A stretch of DNA of 11,924 nucleotides, taken from contig MFJZ01000072.1 of the NCBI GenBank assembly GCA_001781025.1, positions 1 to 11,924 on the forward strand, in the 5' to 3' direction. A program made the translations under genes and the position numbers. The notes beneath the pieces are model-generated. The model made no database searches, was not told where the DNA came from, and saw only the letters and a list, made by a program, of their open reading frames with translations. The DNA comes from Candidatus Gottesmanbacteria bacterium RIFCSPLOWO2_01_FULL_49_10. Its GTDB lineage: Bacteria > Patescibacteriota > Microgenomatia > UBA10105 > UBA927. This document shows, in pieces, positions 5,784-11,088 of the stretch. Position 1 is the stretch's first letter. Each line of letters starts with the position of its first letter.

Positions 5784-7062
5784 CCCGAAACCGCCAACGG
5801 TTATGCATATCGATCTTAACTCTTGCTTTGCCACAGTAGAACAGCAGGCGAATCCTTTACTTCGCGGCAAGCCATTGGTGGTTGCAGCATACACGACCGG
5901 CAACGGCTGCATCCTGGCGTCATCGGTCGAAGCCAAGCGCTTGGGGGTTAAAACCGGCATGCGGGTTTGGGAAGGAAAAAATCTTTATCCACGCCTCGTC
6001 GTCCTGCCCCCGGATCCGGAGAAATACCGATGGGTCAACCGCAAACTCCGGGTGCTTCTCTCTTCGTATACGCCGTACCTCTCCGTCGAGTCCATTGACG
6101 AGATGGTGATGGATTTGGCAGGAACGCCAATGTTTAGACAAGCAAAACGATTCCCGGAATCGGGGAGCTTTGATTCCGGGAATCGCGTGGATGTAATGCT
6201 TATAATTGCCAAAGAAATAAAACAACGTATTAAGTCTGAAATCGGTGAGTGGCTTACGGTTTCCGTCGGCATTGCGCCAAACCGATACTTGGCTAAGGTG
6301 GCATCAGGACTTCATAAGCCAGATGGATTGGATGTGATCACCGAGGAGAATATTGAATCAGTTTTTCAAACCCTAAGACTTGAGGATTTATGTGGCATCA
6401 AAGAAGGGAACGCCGGTAGGCTTCGGTATGCCGCGATCAGGACGCCGGTTGAGCTCTGCCGAGCCTCACCGATTGCGCTCGTCAACGCCCTTCGCAGCAA
6501 AACCGGTTGGGATTGGTGGCAGCGCCTCCACGGCTGGGAAGACGGGGTGATGTACAAACATTTTAACCAACCTGAAGAAACTCAGAAGACCTACGGCCAG
6601 TCATTTGCCTTGGGTCTCGCGCGCATTCCCAGTGATCCGGAAATTGCAAAGATCATGGCCCAACTTATCGTTAAGATGGGCAGGAGACTGCGAACTGCGG
6701 GTTTTGTCGCCTATGGGATGAGTGTGTCTCTTCTGTTTACCGACTATTCCCATTGGGTGAAAAATGTGAGGACCCAGGGATCTTTATTTGCCGATAGTGA
6801 TTTTTTGACCCACGCACGCGCGCTTCTTGCAGTGGCACCCGGTAAACCCATACGGATTATGGCAGTGACAAGCTTTAACCTAACCCCTCGAGGCACTGGA
6901 CAGATTCCCCTCTGGAACACAGACGAGCGCAAGTGGAGGGTGACGGATGCGATAGACGCCATCGCCAACCGTTGGGGAGAATTTACGGTGACGCCTGGCC
7001 GCATGCTTGCTATCGAGCAAAAGGTTCTGGACCGCATCGCATTTGGCAGAGTACGGTCATAG
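5770..7062 (+). CDS. dinB: Y-family translesion DNA polymerase (DinB/Pol IV-like)
   Basis: This is an error-prone polymerase that bypasses DNA lesions. Of 430 residues, the palm carries D15 in VMHIDLNSCF, the steric gate F20, and the catalytic pair D110-E111 in VESIDEM. SVGIAPNRYLAKVASGLHKP (about 165-184) is the usual DinB/UmuC segment. A helix-hairpin-helix thumb follows (LEDLCGIKEGNAGRL), and the little-finger domain ends in QKVLDRIAFG. Mixed DinB- and UmuC-like text (DLN, NGCILASSVEAKRLGV) means the subfamily is not certain; dinB is used as the best symbol. GGAG lies 11 bases before the ATG. A second ATG follows immediately at 5773. Between SIDE and the next helix, residues 127-139 are encoded by a perfect inverted repeat. 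No terminator follows before the metK promoter. Confidence 0.9.
   Translation: MMAFNPKPPTVMHIDLNSCFATVEQQANPLLRGKPLVVAAYTTGNGCILASSVEAKRLGVKTGMRVWEGKNLYPRLVVLPPDPEKYRWVNRKLRVLLSSYTPYLSVESIDEMVMDLAGTPMFRQAKRFPESGSFDSGNRVDVMLIIAKEIKQRIKSEIGEWLTVSVGIAPNRYLAKVASGLHKPDGLDVITEENIESVFQTLRLEDLCGIKEGNAGRLRYAAIRTPVELCRASPIALVNALRSKTGWDWWQRLHGWEDGVMYKHFNQPEETQKTYGQSFALGLARIPSDPEIAKIMAQLIVKMGRRLRTAGFVAYGMSVSLLFTDYSHWVKNVRTQGSLFADSDFLTHARALLAVAPGKPIRIMAVTSFNLTPRGTGQIPLWNTDERKWRVTDAIDAIANRWGEFTVTPGRMLAIEQKVLDRIAFGRVRS
6148..6185. repeat. 14-bp perfect inverted repeat inside the polymerase gene
   Basis: The arms at 6148-6161 (CGATTCCCGGAATC) and 6172-6185 are exact reverse complements, separated by ten bases. 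Each arm also contains an odd palindrome (GATTCC-n-GGAATC). The repeat is read in frame as RFPESGSFDSGNR (residues 127-139), a likely surface loop. Confidence 0.85.
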
Positions 7063-7080
7063 CGACACTTCGTCTGCTTC

Positions 7081-7109
7081 TTGACAATGCGAGATCCACC
7101 GTGTTTACT
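7081..7109 (+). promoter_or_regulatory. Promoter of the SAM riboswitch-metK transcript
   Basis: A perfect -35 TTGACA (7081-7086) is followed after 17 bp by TTTACT (7104-7109). The start of transcription would be near 7116, just upstream of the riboswitch aptamer. This promoter, rather than the TAGAAT close to the metK ATG, is expected to place the riboswitch in the mRNA. Confidence 0.6.
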
Positions 7110-7124
7110 AAAGACAACAAGTGA

Positions 7125-7240
7125 ATATATCAAGAGAGGCGGAGAGTGAACTCGCACGATGATCCGTCCGGCAACCGACCCCCCCAGCTAGTCGAGGGAT
7201 ACGGTGCCCCAACGAGCCCCACAAAAAAGGGAGATGATAG
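7125..7240 (+). promoter_or_regulatory. SAM-I riboswitch (S-box) aptamer
   Basis: The conserved S-box blocks occur in order. ATCAAGAGAGG opens the element. P2 is formed by GGCGGA (7138-7143) and TCCGTC (7163-7168), with kink-turn sequence GATGA at 7158-7162. CCGGCAACC starts P3 (ACC 7174-7176 with GGT 7203-7205), followed by GGTGC. Next comes a short P4 (CCC 7218-7220 with GGG 7229-7231) and finally GAGATGATA closing P1 with TATC at 7128-7131. The P2 loop CTCG (7151-7154) can pair with CGAG (7213-7216), the position of the conserved S-box pseudoknot, but with different bases from the usual CTGG/CCAG. The element binds S-adenosylmethionine in the mRNA and sits directly in front of the SAM synthetase gene. 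Together with the terminator it should switch metK off when SAM is abundant. Confidence 0.93.
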
Positions 7241-7280
7241 GCCTGTATATACTGGGAAATTGAAAAAGCCTCTTTTTTGT
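7221..7280 (+). promoter_or_regulatory. Antiterminator of the SAM riboswitch
   Basis: ACAAAAAAGGG (7221-7231) can form an 11-bp stem with CTCTTTTTTGT (7270-7280), with one G-T pair. The 5' half includes the P4 loop and the 3' side of P4. The 3' half includes part of the left terminator arm and its loop. Aptamer plus terminator and antiterminator therefore exclude each other, as expected for a transcriptional OFF switch. Confidence 0.75.
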
Positions 7281-7299
7281 GAGAGGTTTTTTTATTTTT
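7263..7299 (+). terminator. Intrinsic terminator, expression platform of the riboswitch
   Basis: AAAAAGCCTCT (7263-7273) pairs with AGAGGTTTTTT (7282-7292) with one G-T pair and an eight-base loop. The T-rich tract continues to 7299. It lies between the aptamer and the metK start codon. Confidence 0.85.
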
Positions 7300-7315
7300 C
7301 GTAGAATGGAGGAAC

Positions 7316-8422
7316 ATGCTGACACACTTTACTTCTGAATCTGTCGCAAGTGGACATCCAGACAAGATCTGTGATCAGATCTCTGATGCGATCGTTGATG
7401 CCGCGCTTTCGATAGATCCGATGTCGCGAGTGGCGATAGAAACATTAGTGACGACGAATCGGGTGGTATTAGCCGGTGAAGTGACGTGTCCAAAGCCTTT
7501 GCCCTACGAGCAGATTGCTCGTCATGTCATTAAGGATTTGGGTTACACAGACGGGATCTATAACTTTTCCGATCGCTCACCTATTTCGGTGTACATTCAT
7601 GAACAGTCACCGGATATCGCTGTCGGGGTAGACAGCGGCGGTGCGGGAGACCAGGGGATGATGTTTGGCTACGCCTGCCTCGAGACGCCGGAGCTCATGC
7701 CGCTGCCGATTATTCTCGCCCACCGGCTCGTTGAGCGTCTGGATGAAATTCGGGAAGATAAAACTCTCTCATTTCTTCGTCCGGATGGCAAAAGCGAAGT
7801 GAAAGTATCGTATGAAAAAGGTAAGCCGGTAGGGGTTGAGCGGGTCGTTATTGCGGTGCCGCACGATCCCAAGGCATCTAACAAAGAGGTAAAGGACCAG
7901 CTTGTCAACCGGGTGATCAAGCCGGTGCTTACACAGTATGGATTTAAGACTCCCCAGGCAGCCGATATTATCGTCAACGGCACCGGCAAATGGGAAATCG
8001 GCGGGCCTGCCTCTGACACTGGTGTCACGGGAAGGAAAATAATCGTCGACACCTACGGGGCATTTGCGCGCCACGGTGGCGGGTGTTTCTCGGGCAAGGA
8101 TCCCACAAAAGTAGACAGAAGCGCAGCCTATGCGTGTCGGTACATCGCAAAAAATATCGTCGCAGCCAAGTTAGCCGATCGGTGTGAGGTGCGGGTTGCC
8201 TACGTCATAGGGCAGCGGGAACCCATTTCCAAATTTGTCGAGTGTTTCGGGACCGAAAAGAAGACACTCAGATTCGTTCAAACATATGCATGGAAGCTCC
8301 TTAATCTTTCTGTGCCCGGGATTCTTACGGGACTTGATTTGCGACGACCGATATATCGAAAAACCGCTCGGTACGGGCACTTTGGCCGCGATGGATTCCC
8401 ATGGGAAGCGGTGCTACAATAA
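7316..8422 (+). CDS. metK: S-adenosylmethionine synthetase
   Basis: It makes SAM from methionine and ATP in the cytosol, acting as a dimer or tetramer. The 368 residues hold the family signatures GHPDK (13-17), E42, E55, Q97 in EQSPD, GAGDQG (109-114), TGRKIIVDTYG, GGGCFSGKDPTKVDRSAAY, and the C-terminal YGHFGRDGFPWE. It is slightly shorter than the E. coli enzyme (384). Five residues are missing from the active-site loop before GAGDQG (GVDSGGAGDQG against GVDRADPLEQGAGDQG), and the C-terminal tail is shorter. GGAGG lies just before the ATG with only three bases between, and TAGAAT (7302-7307) just upstream could be an extra -10. Expression is controlled by the SAM-I riboswitch in front. rarA follows six bases after the stop. 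Confidence 0.96.
   Translation: MLTHFTSESVASGHPDKICDQISDAIVDAALSIDPMSRVAIETLVTTNRVVLAGEVTCPKPLPYEQIARHVIKDLGYTDGIYNFSDRSPISVYIHEQSPDIAVGVDSGGAGDQGMMFGYACLETPELMPLPIILAHRLVERLDEIREDKTLSFLRPDGKSEVKVSYEKGKPVGVERVVIAVPHDPKASNKEVKDQLVNRVIKPVLTQYGFKTPQAADIIVNGTGKWEIGGPASDTGVTGRKIIVDTYGAFARHGGGCFSGKDPTKVDRSAAYACRYIAKNIVAAKLADRCEVRVAYVIGQREPISKFVECFGTEKKTLRFVQTYAWKLLNLSVPGILTGLDLRRPIYRKTARYGHFGRDGFPWEAVLQ
8412..8420 (+). promoter_or_regulatory. Extended -10 element upstream of rarA
   Basis: TGcTACAAT overlaps the last codons of metK and ends eight bases before the rarA ATG. It is the same nonamer as at 423-431 in front of the nuclease gene. It could supply rarA with SAM-independent transcription. 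Alternatively rarA is read from the metK mRNA using the weak AAGG at 8421-8424. Confidence 0.45.
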
Positions 8423-8428
8423 GGTCTG

Positions 8429-9613
8429 ATGAGCGATTCCCGTCCACTTGCTGATATCTTGCGACCAAAGACACTTGATGAAGTGATAGGCCAAGAACAT
8501 CTCGTTGGAAAAGACGGAATCATACGAAAACTCCTCGCATCAAACTTTCTTCCCTCCATGGTTTTGTGGGGTCCACCCGGATGCGGGAAGACGACGCTTG
8601 CGTACTTACTTGCAAATTTAACCAATTCCTTTTTTGAGTCCCATTCAGCCGTTACTTCTGCATTAAACGACGTCCGACGTGTTGTAAAAGAAGCACAGGA
8701 ACGACTTGATACTTCAGGGAAACGTACGGTACTTTTTCTTGACGAGATTCACCGGTTTAACAAAGCCCAACAAGATGCACTTTTGCCTCACGTAGAAAAA
8801 GGAACGATTATTTTTATCGGCGCGACGACTGAAAATCCGTCGTTTGAAGTCATTTCGCCTCTTTTGTCTCGTTGTCGTGTTTTGGTTCTCAAGGAATTAT
8901 CGGACGATAATCTTCAAAACATTGCAAAGCGAGGCTTATCATATATAAAAAAGACGATAGACAAGGACGCAATGCAGTTTCTCCTTGAGGTTGCCAATGG
9001 AGACGCAAGGGCTCTTCTCACTATTCTTGAAATCGCTGCTAGTCTAGACCCTTTAAAGGTGGCACCTTTAAAGGTGCAAGATATTGAAGAAGCTGCGCAA
9101 AAGAAAATGCTGCAGTACGATCGAGTTGGTGAAGAGCATTATAATACGATAAGTGCATTTATTAAGTCGATGCGGGCAAGTGATGTCGACGCAGCGCTTT
9201 ATTATCTCGCGCGTATGGTCGTTGCCGGTGAAGATCCATTGTTTATCGCCCGGCGCATGGTGATATTTGCATCCGAGGACATAGGACTCGTCCAGCCCAC
9301 GGCGCTTGTAGTGGCCAACGCGGTCTTTGATGGCTGTCACAAAATTGGTTACCCGGAAGCACAGATTCTCCTAGCCCACGGTGTCGCGTATCTTGCCCTG
9401 GCGAAAAAGGATCGGAGCGCCTACGATGCTTTTTTTGCTGCAGTGGCTGATGTCAAACAGTTTGGCAACCTCCCGATTCCCCTGATGATCCGTAATGCCC
9501 CGACCAAGCTCATGAAAGGCCTGGGATACGGGAAAGGGTATGAACGGTATACGACAGAGAGCCTGTTACCTGATAAGATAAAGGGTAAGAAATACTTCAA
9601 AATTAAAACTTGA
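8429..9613 (+). CDS. rarA: Replication-associated recombination protein A (MgsA/RarA AAA+ ATPase)
   Basis: This is a clamp-loader-like AAA+ ATPase (Mgs1/WRNIP1 family) that acts at stalled replication forks. Of 394 residues, the AAA+ part shows Walker A GPPGCGKTT (48-56), Walker B VLFLDEIHRFN with D105-E106, sensor I GATTENPSFEV (131-141) and the arginine-finger segment LSRCRV (about 146-151). The C-terminal MgsA domain is recognisable by AGEDPLFIARRMVIFASEDIGL and IPLMIRNAPTKLMKGLGYGKGYERY. The protein is somewhat shorter than E. coli RarA (447). A 15-bp in-frame tandem duplication gives PLKVA-PLKVQ at residues 208-217, between the AAA+ and C-terminal parts. The gene follows metK after six bases. 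Confidence 0.95.
   Translation: MSDSRPLADILRPKTLDEVIGQEHLVGKDGIIRKLLASNFLPSMVLWGPPGCGKTTLAYLLANLTNSFFESHSAVTSALNDVRRVVKEAQERLDTSGKRTVLFLDEIHRFNKAQQDALLPHVEKGTIIFIGATTENPSFEVISPLLSRCRVLVLKELSDDNLQNIAKRGLSYIKKTIDKDAMQFLLEVANGDARALLTILEIAASLDPLKVAPLKVQDIEEAAQKKMLQYDRVGEEHYNTISAFIKSMRASDVDAALYYLARMVVAGEDPLFIARRMVIFASEDIGLVQPTALVVANAVFDGCHKIGYPEAQILLAHGVAYLALAKKDRSAYDAFFAAVADVKQFGNLPIPLMIRNAPTKLMKGLGYGKGYERYTTESLLPDKIKGKKYFKIKT
9050..9079 (+). repeat. In-frame 15-bp tandem duplication within rarA
   Basis: Two 15-bp units share their first 12 bases (CCTTTAAAGGTG) and encode PLKVA and PLKVQ. The junction creates a perfect 14-bp palindrome, CACCTTTAAAGGTG (9063-9076). Confidence 0.8.
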
Positions 9614-9659
9614 AACTTTAAACTTATCATAAAAGTTCGAATCTTTAAGTTTATAGTTT
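9613..9659. repeat. AT-rich inverted repeat after rarA
   Basis: AAACTTTAAACTT (9613-9625) and AAGTTTATAGTTT (9647-9659) pair over 12 of 13 positions. The left arm starts on the last base of the rarA stop codon. A T-rich stretch follows (ACATTTTGTTTTG), so it may act as a weak terminator. The stem has only four G or C bases. Confidence 0.5.
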
Positions 9660-9688
9660 ACATTTTGTTTTGATTGGTGGTGATAACA

Positions 9689-9946
9689 ATGGACATACAA
9701 ATCGGTAAAGTCACACATTTCTATGACAAGATCGCTGTGGCGGTCGTCGAGGTCAAGAATCAGCCGCTCAAATTCGGAGATACCGTCAAAATTTCAGGCC
9801 ATGACAAGGAGTTCACCCAAAAGATTTCGTCTCTTCAGATAGAACACAAGCAGGTCAAAGAGGTTCCTGTCGGAGAAAGCTGTGGGATGAGGGTAGACCA
9901 ACCGGTCAAAGTCGGCGATCTCCTATACCTCGTGACGAAGAAATAA
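9689..9946 (+). CDS. Translation elongation factor-like protein (stand-alone EF-Tu domain 2 type)
   Basis: This 85-residue all-beta protein begins MDIQIGKVTHFYDKIAVAVV and contains LKFGDTVKISG, FTQKISSLQIEHKQV, GMRVDQPVKVGDLLYLV. This is the pattern of the second (beta-barrel) domain of elongation factors and of the C-terminal domain of U32 peptidases. Free-standing copies are common in archaea and in CPR bacteria and are annotated as translation elongation factor-like. The precise role is unknown. The GTPase domain is absent. The ATG at 9689 follows GGTGGTG, a fair ribosome site; a TTG at 9674 would add five residues. It lies alone between the rarA repeat and a probable terminator. Confidence 0.8.
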   Translation: MDIQIGKVTHFYDKIAVAVVEVKNQPLKFGDTVKISGHDKEFTQKISSLQIEHKQVKEVPVGESCGMRVDQPVKVGDLLYLVTKK

Positions 9947-9947
9947 T

Positions 9948-10016
9948 AAACACGTGATGAAAGAACATGATGAACACCTCATGATCAAGGGTTGATCACG
10001 TTGTTTTTCATCATGT
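9948..10016 (+). repeat. Overlapping inverted repeats in the leader of the Nudix gene
   Basis: Three stems can be drawn. The first is 7 bp (9982-9988 with 9992-9998). The second is a perfect 10-bp stem ACATGATGAA/TTCATCATGT (9965-9974 with 10007-10016). The third is 11 bp with one bulge (9948-9958 with 9995-10006). The third excludes the first two. The 3' arm of the second touches the extended -10 of the Nudix gene. Confidence 0.65.
9982..10008 (+). terminator. Probable intrinsic terminator after the elongation factor-like gene
   Basis: TGATCAA-GGG-TTGATCA forms a perfect 7-bp hairpin with a three-base loop, followed by CGTTGTTTTT. It lies 36 bases after the stop codon. The stem is poor in GC, so strength is uncertain. 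Confidence 0.5.
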
Positions 10017-10024
10017 GCTAATCT
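10016..10024 (+). promoter_or_regulatory. Extended -10 element of the Nudix gene
   Basis: TGcTAATCT ends seven bases before the ATG at 10032, and there is no Shine-Dalgarno site (the gap is CTTTTCC). A leaderless start is likely. Confidence 0.45.
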
Positions 10025-10031
10025 CTTTTCC

Positions 10032-10463
10032 ATGAAAACAGAAATATCATCAGGCGGAGTTGTCGTTTATAAAGGAAAAACCCAGTGGTATGTACTTCTC
10101 CTCAAAGACATGAACGATACCTGGACCTTCCCCAAAGGACTTATTGAAAAAGCTGAGAAACCAGAGGATGCTGCCATTCGGGAAATTCAGGAGGAGGTAG
10201 GAATTACCGGGCTCAAACTTCTGACACATCTCACCCCCATCCAATATTTTTACCAACGCAATGGGAAGATTAAAAAGATCGTTCATTACTTCATGTTTCA
10301 ATCGAAGATACGTGCGCGACCTACCGTACAAAAAGAAGAAGGCATCCGTAGCGCGAGGTGGGTGGGTATTGACGAAGCAATAGGTATGGTAGGATACCGA
10401 GAGACGAATGTAAGTTTGCTCGAGGAAACGCAAAAAGCAATTACTCAAGGCCTGGCCCTATGA
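10032..10463 (+). CDS. Nudix hydrolase
   Basis: This 143-residue enzyme hydrolyses nucleoside diphosphates linked to another group. The perfect Nudix box G-x5-E-x7-R-E-U-x-E-E-x-G-U spans residues 36-58, with G36, E42, R50, E51, E54, E55 and G57. The Nudix box is preceded by SSGGVVVY and WTFPKG, typical of the MutT/Ap4A-hydrolase-like branch. The substrate cannot be read from the sequence; diadenosine polyphosphates or oxidised nucleotides are candidates. The metallopeptidase gene starts ten bases after its stop, so the two probably form an operon. Confidence 0.92.
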   Translation: MKTEISSGGVVVYKGKTQWYVLLLKDMNDTWTFPKGLIEKAEKPEDAAIREIQEEVGITGLKLLTHLTPIQYFYQRNGKIKKIVHYFMFQSKIRARPTVQKEEGIRSARWVGIDEAIGMVGYRETNVSLLEETQKAITQGLAL

Positions 10464-10473
10464 AAATTCAAGT

Positions 10474-10923
10474 ATGGACGTAGAACCGGCACCGGATATC
10501 AAGAAGATCATGCGCCACGTACTTACGCGCACGCCATTTGATCACGTGAAGGCTTCGCAAATTACCTGCATGCGAAGTAAAGGCGCAAAAAGCCGTGCAT
10601 ACGCACGGATTTGGAGCTTCCCCAAGATTTGGCAAAAAGCCCTCTCACACCCGCCACATTACATCATAGAAGTCCTCGCCCACCACTTCGACAAACTCTC
10701 AGATGACGACAAAATCCGTACGGTCATCCATGAGCTGATGCACATCCCCAAGAATTTCTCAGGTGCTCTTGTCCCGCACCGCGGGAGGTACCATCGGATC
10801 GACCGAAAAACAGTGGAAAAGATGTTTCAGGTATATTGTGCAAATTCCAAATCACAAGCGCCAAGCATCAAACAAACGAAGAAATTTCCCATGAGCAACG
10901 TTCAAAACTTTCTTAATTTTTAG
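10474..10923 (+). CDS. Small putative zinc metallopeptidase (HExxH)
   Basis: The 149-residue protein carries the zincin motif H86-E-L-M-H90 in RTVIHELMHIP, followed by FSGALVPHRGRYHRID, in which H102 or H107 could be the third zinc ligand. The N-terminal half contains AYARIWSFPKIWQKAL and YIIEVLAHHFDKLSDDDK, as expected for the strands and helix before the active-site helix. It resembles short, poorly described metallopeptidase-like proteins of archaea and CPR bacteria, but I cannot name the family with certainty. No signal peptide is seen, so it is probably cytosolic. The C-terminal 25 residues are polar and likely flexible. It follows the Nudix gene by ten bases without a clear ribosome site, which suggests coupled expression. 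Confidence 0.75.
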   Translation: MDVEPAPDIKKIMRHVLTRTPFDHVKASQITCMRSKGAKSRAYARIWSFPKIWQKALSHPPHYIIEVLAHHFDKLSDDDKIRTVIHELMHIPKNFSGALVPHRGRYHRIDRKTVEKMFQVYCANSKSQAPSIKQTKKFPMSNVQNFLNF

Positions 10924-10938
10924 TTTAGAATTTGTCTC

Positions 10939-10969
10939 TCGACTGACTCAGGATGGTGGGCGAAGTCGA
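10939..10969. repeat. Degenerate REP-like palindrome (TCGACT...AGTCGA)
   Basis: TCGACT (10939-10944) and AGTCGA (10964-10969) form the outer stem. CTCA (10947-10950) and TGGG (10957-10960) form an inner stem with one G-T pair. The text CTCAGGATGGTGGGCGAAGTCGA resembles the dispersed intergenic palindrome TTCGACTTCGCTCA/TGAGCGAAGTCGAA known from many bacterial genomes (recalled, not searched). Confidence 0.55.
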
Positions 10970-10990
10970 ACCATTTGGAATTTGGTACTT

Positions 10991-11030
10991 AGGGCTCGTT
11001 CGTCCGGCTAAGCCGGACGACTACAGCCCT
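10991..11030. repeat. Strong stem-loop, possible terminator or REP-like element
   Basis: AGGGCT (10991-10996) pairs with AGCCCT (11025-11030). Inside, CGTCCGGCT (11001-11009) pairs perfectly with AGCCGGACG (11011-11019) around a single A, so a loop must open by breaking at least one pair. The two stems are separated by an internal loop (CGTT/ACTAC). No T-tract follows. Confidence 0.75.
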
Positions 11031-11034
11031 TTGT

Positions 11035-11071
11035 GCCGCACCGATATATTCAAGTTATTATCGGATGCGGC
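11035..11071. repeat. 12-bp inverted repeat upstream of holA
   Basis: GCCGCACCGATA (11035-11046) pairs with TATCGG-a-TGCGGC (11059-11071) over 12 bp with one bulged A, leaving a 12-base AT-rich loop. It ends 17 bases before the holA start codon and covers an alternative ATG at 11065. It is the third hairpin in a row in this intergenic stretch. Confidence 0.7.
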
Positions 11072-11088
11072 CTTGGTGCTTGGAATTT

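Noticed and set aside
7108..7365. Minus-strand 85-residue reading frame
   Set aside because: It is antisense to the SAM riboswitch and the metK start, both of which explain the sequence fully.
10460..10483. Tiny reading frame MKIQVWT overlapping the Nudix stop (ATGA)
   Set aside because: Seven codons in a different frame from the metallopeptidase; no ribosome site or conservation evidence, so it is probably chance.
11065..11088. Upstream ATG of holA (adds MRPWCLEF)
   Set aside because: It lies in the 3' arm of a 12-bp hairpin and gives an N-terminus unlike delta subunits. The ATG at 11089 starts directly with the conserved first strand.
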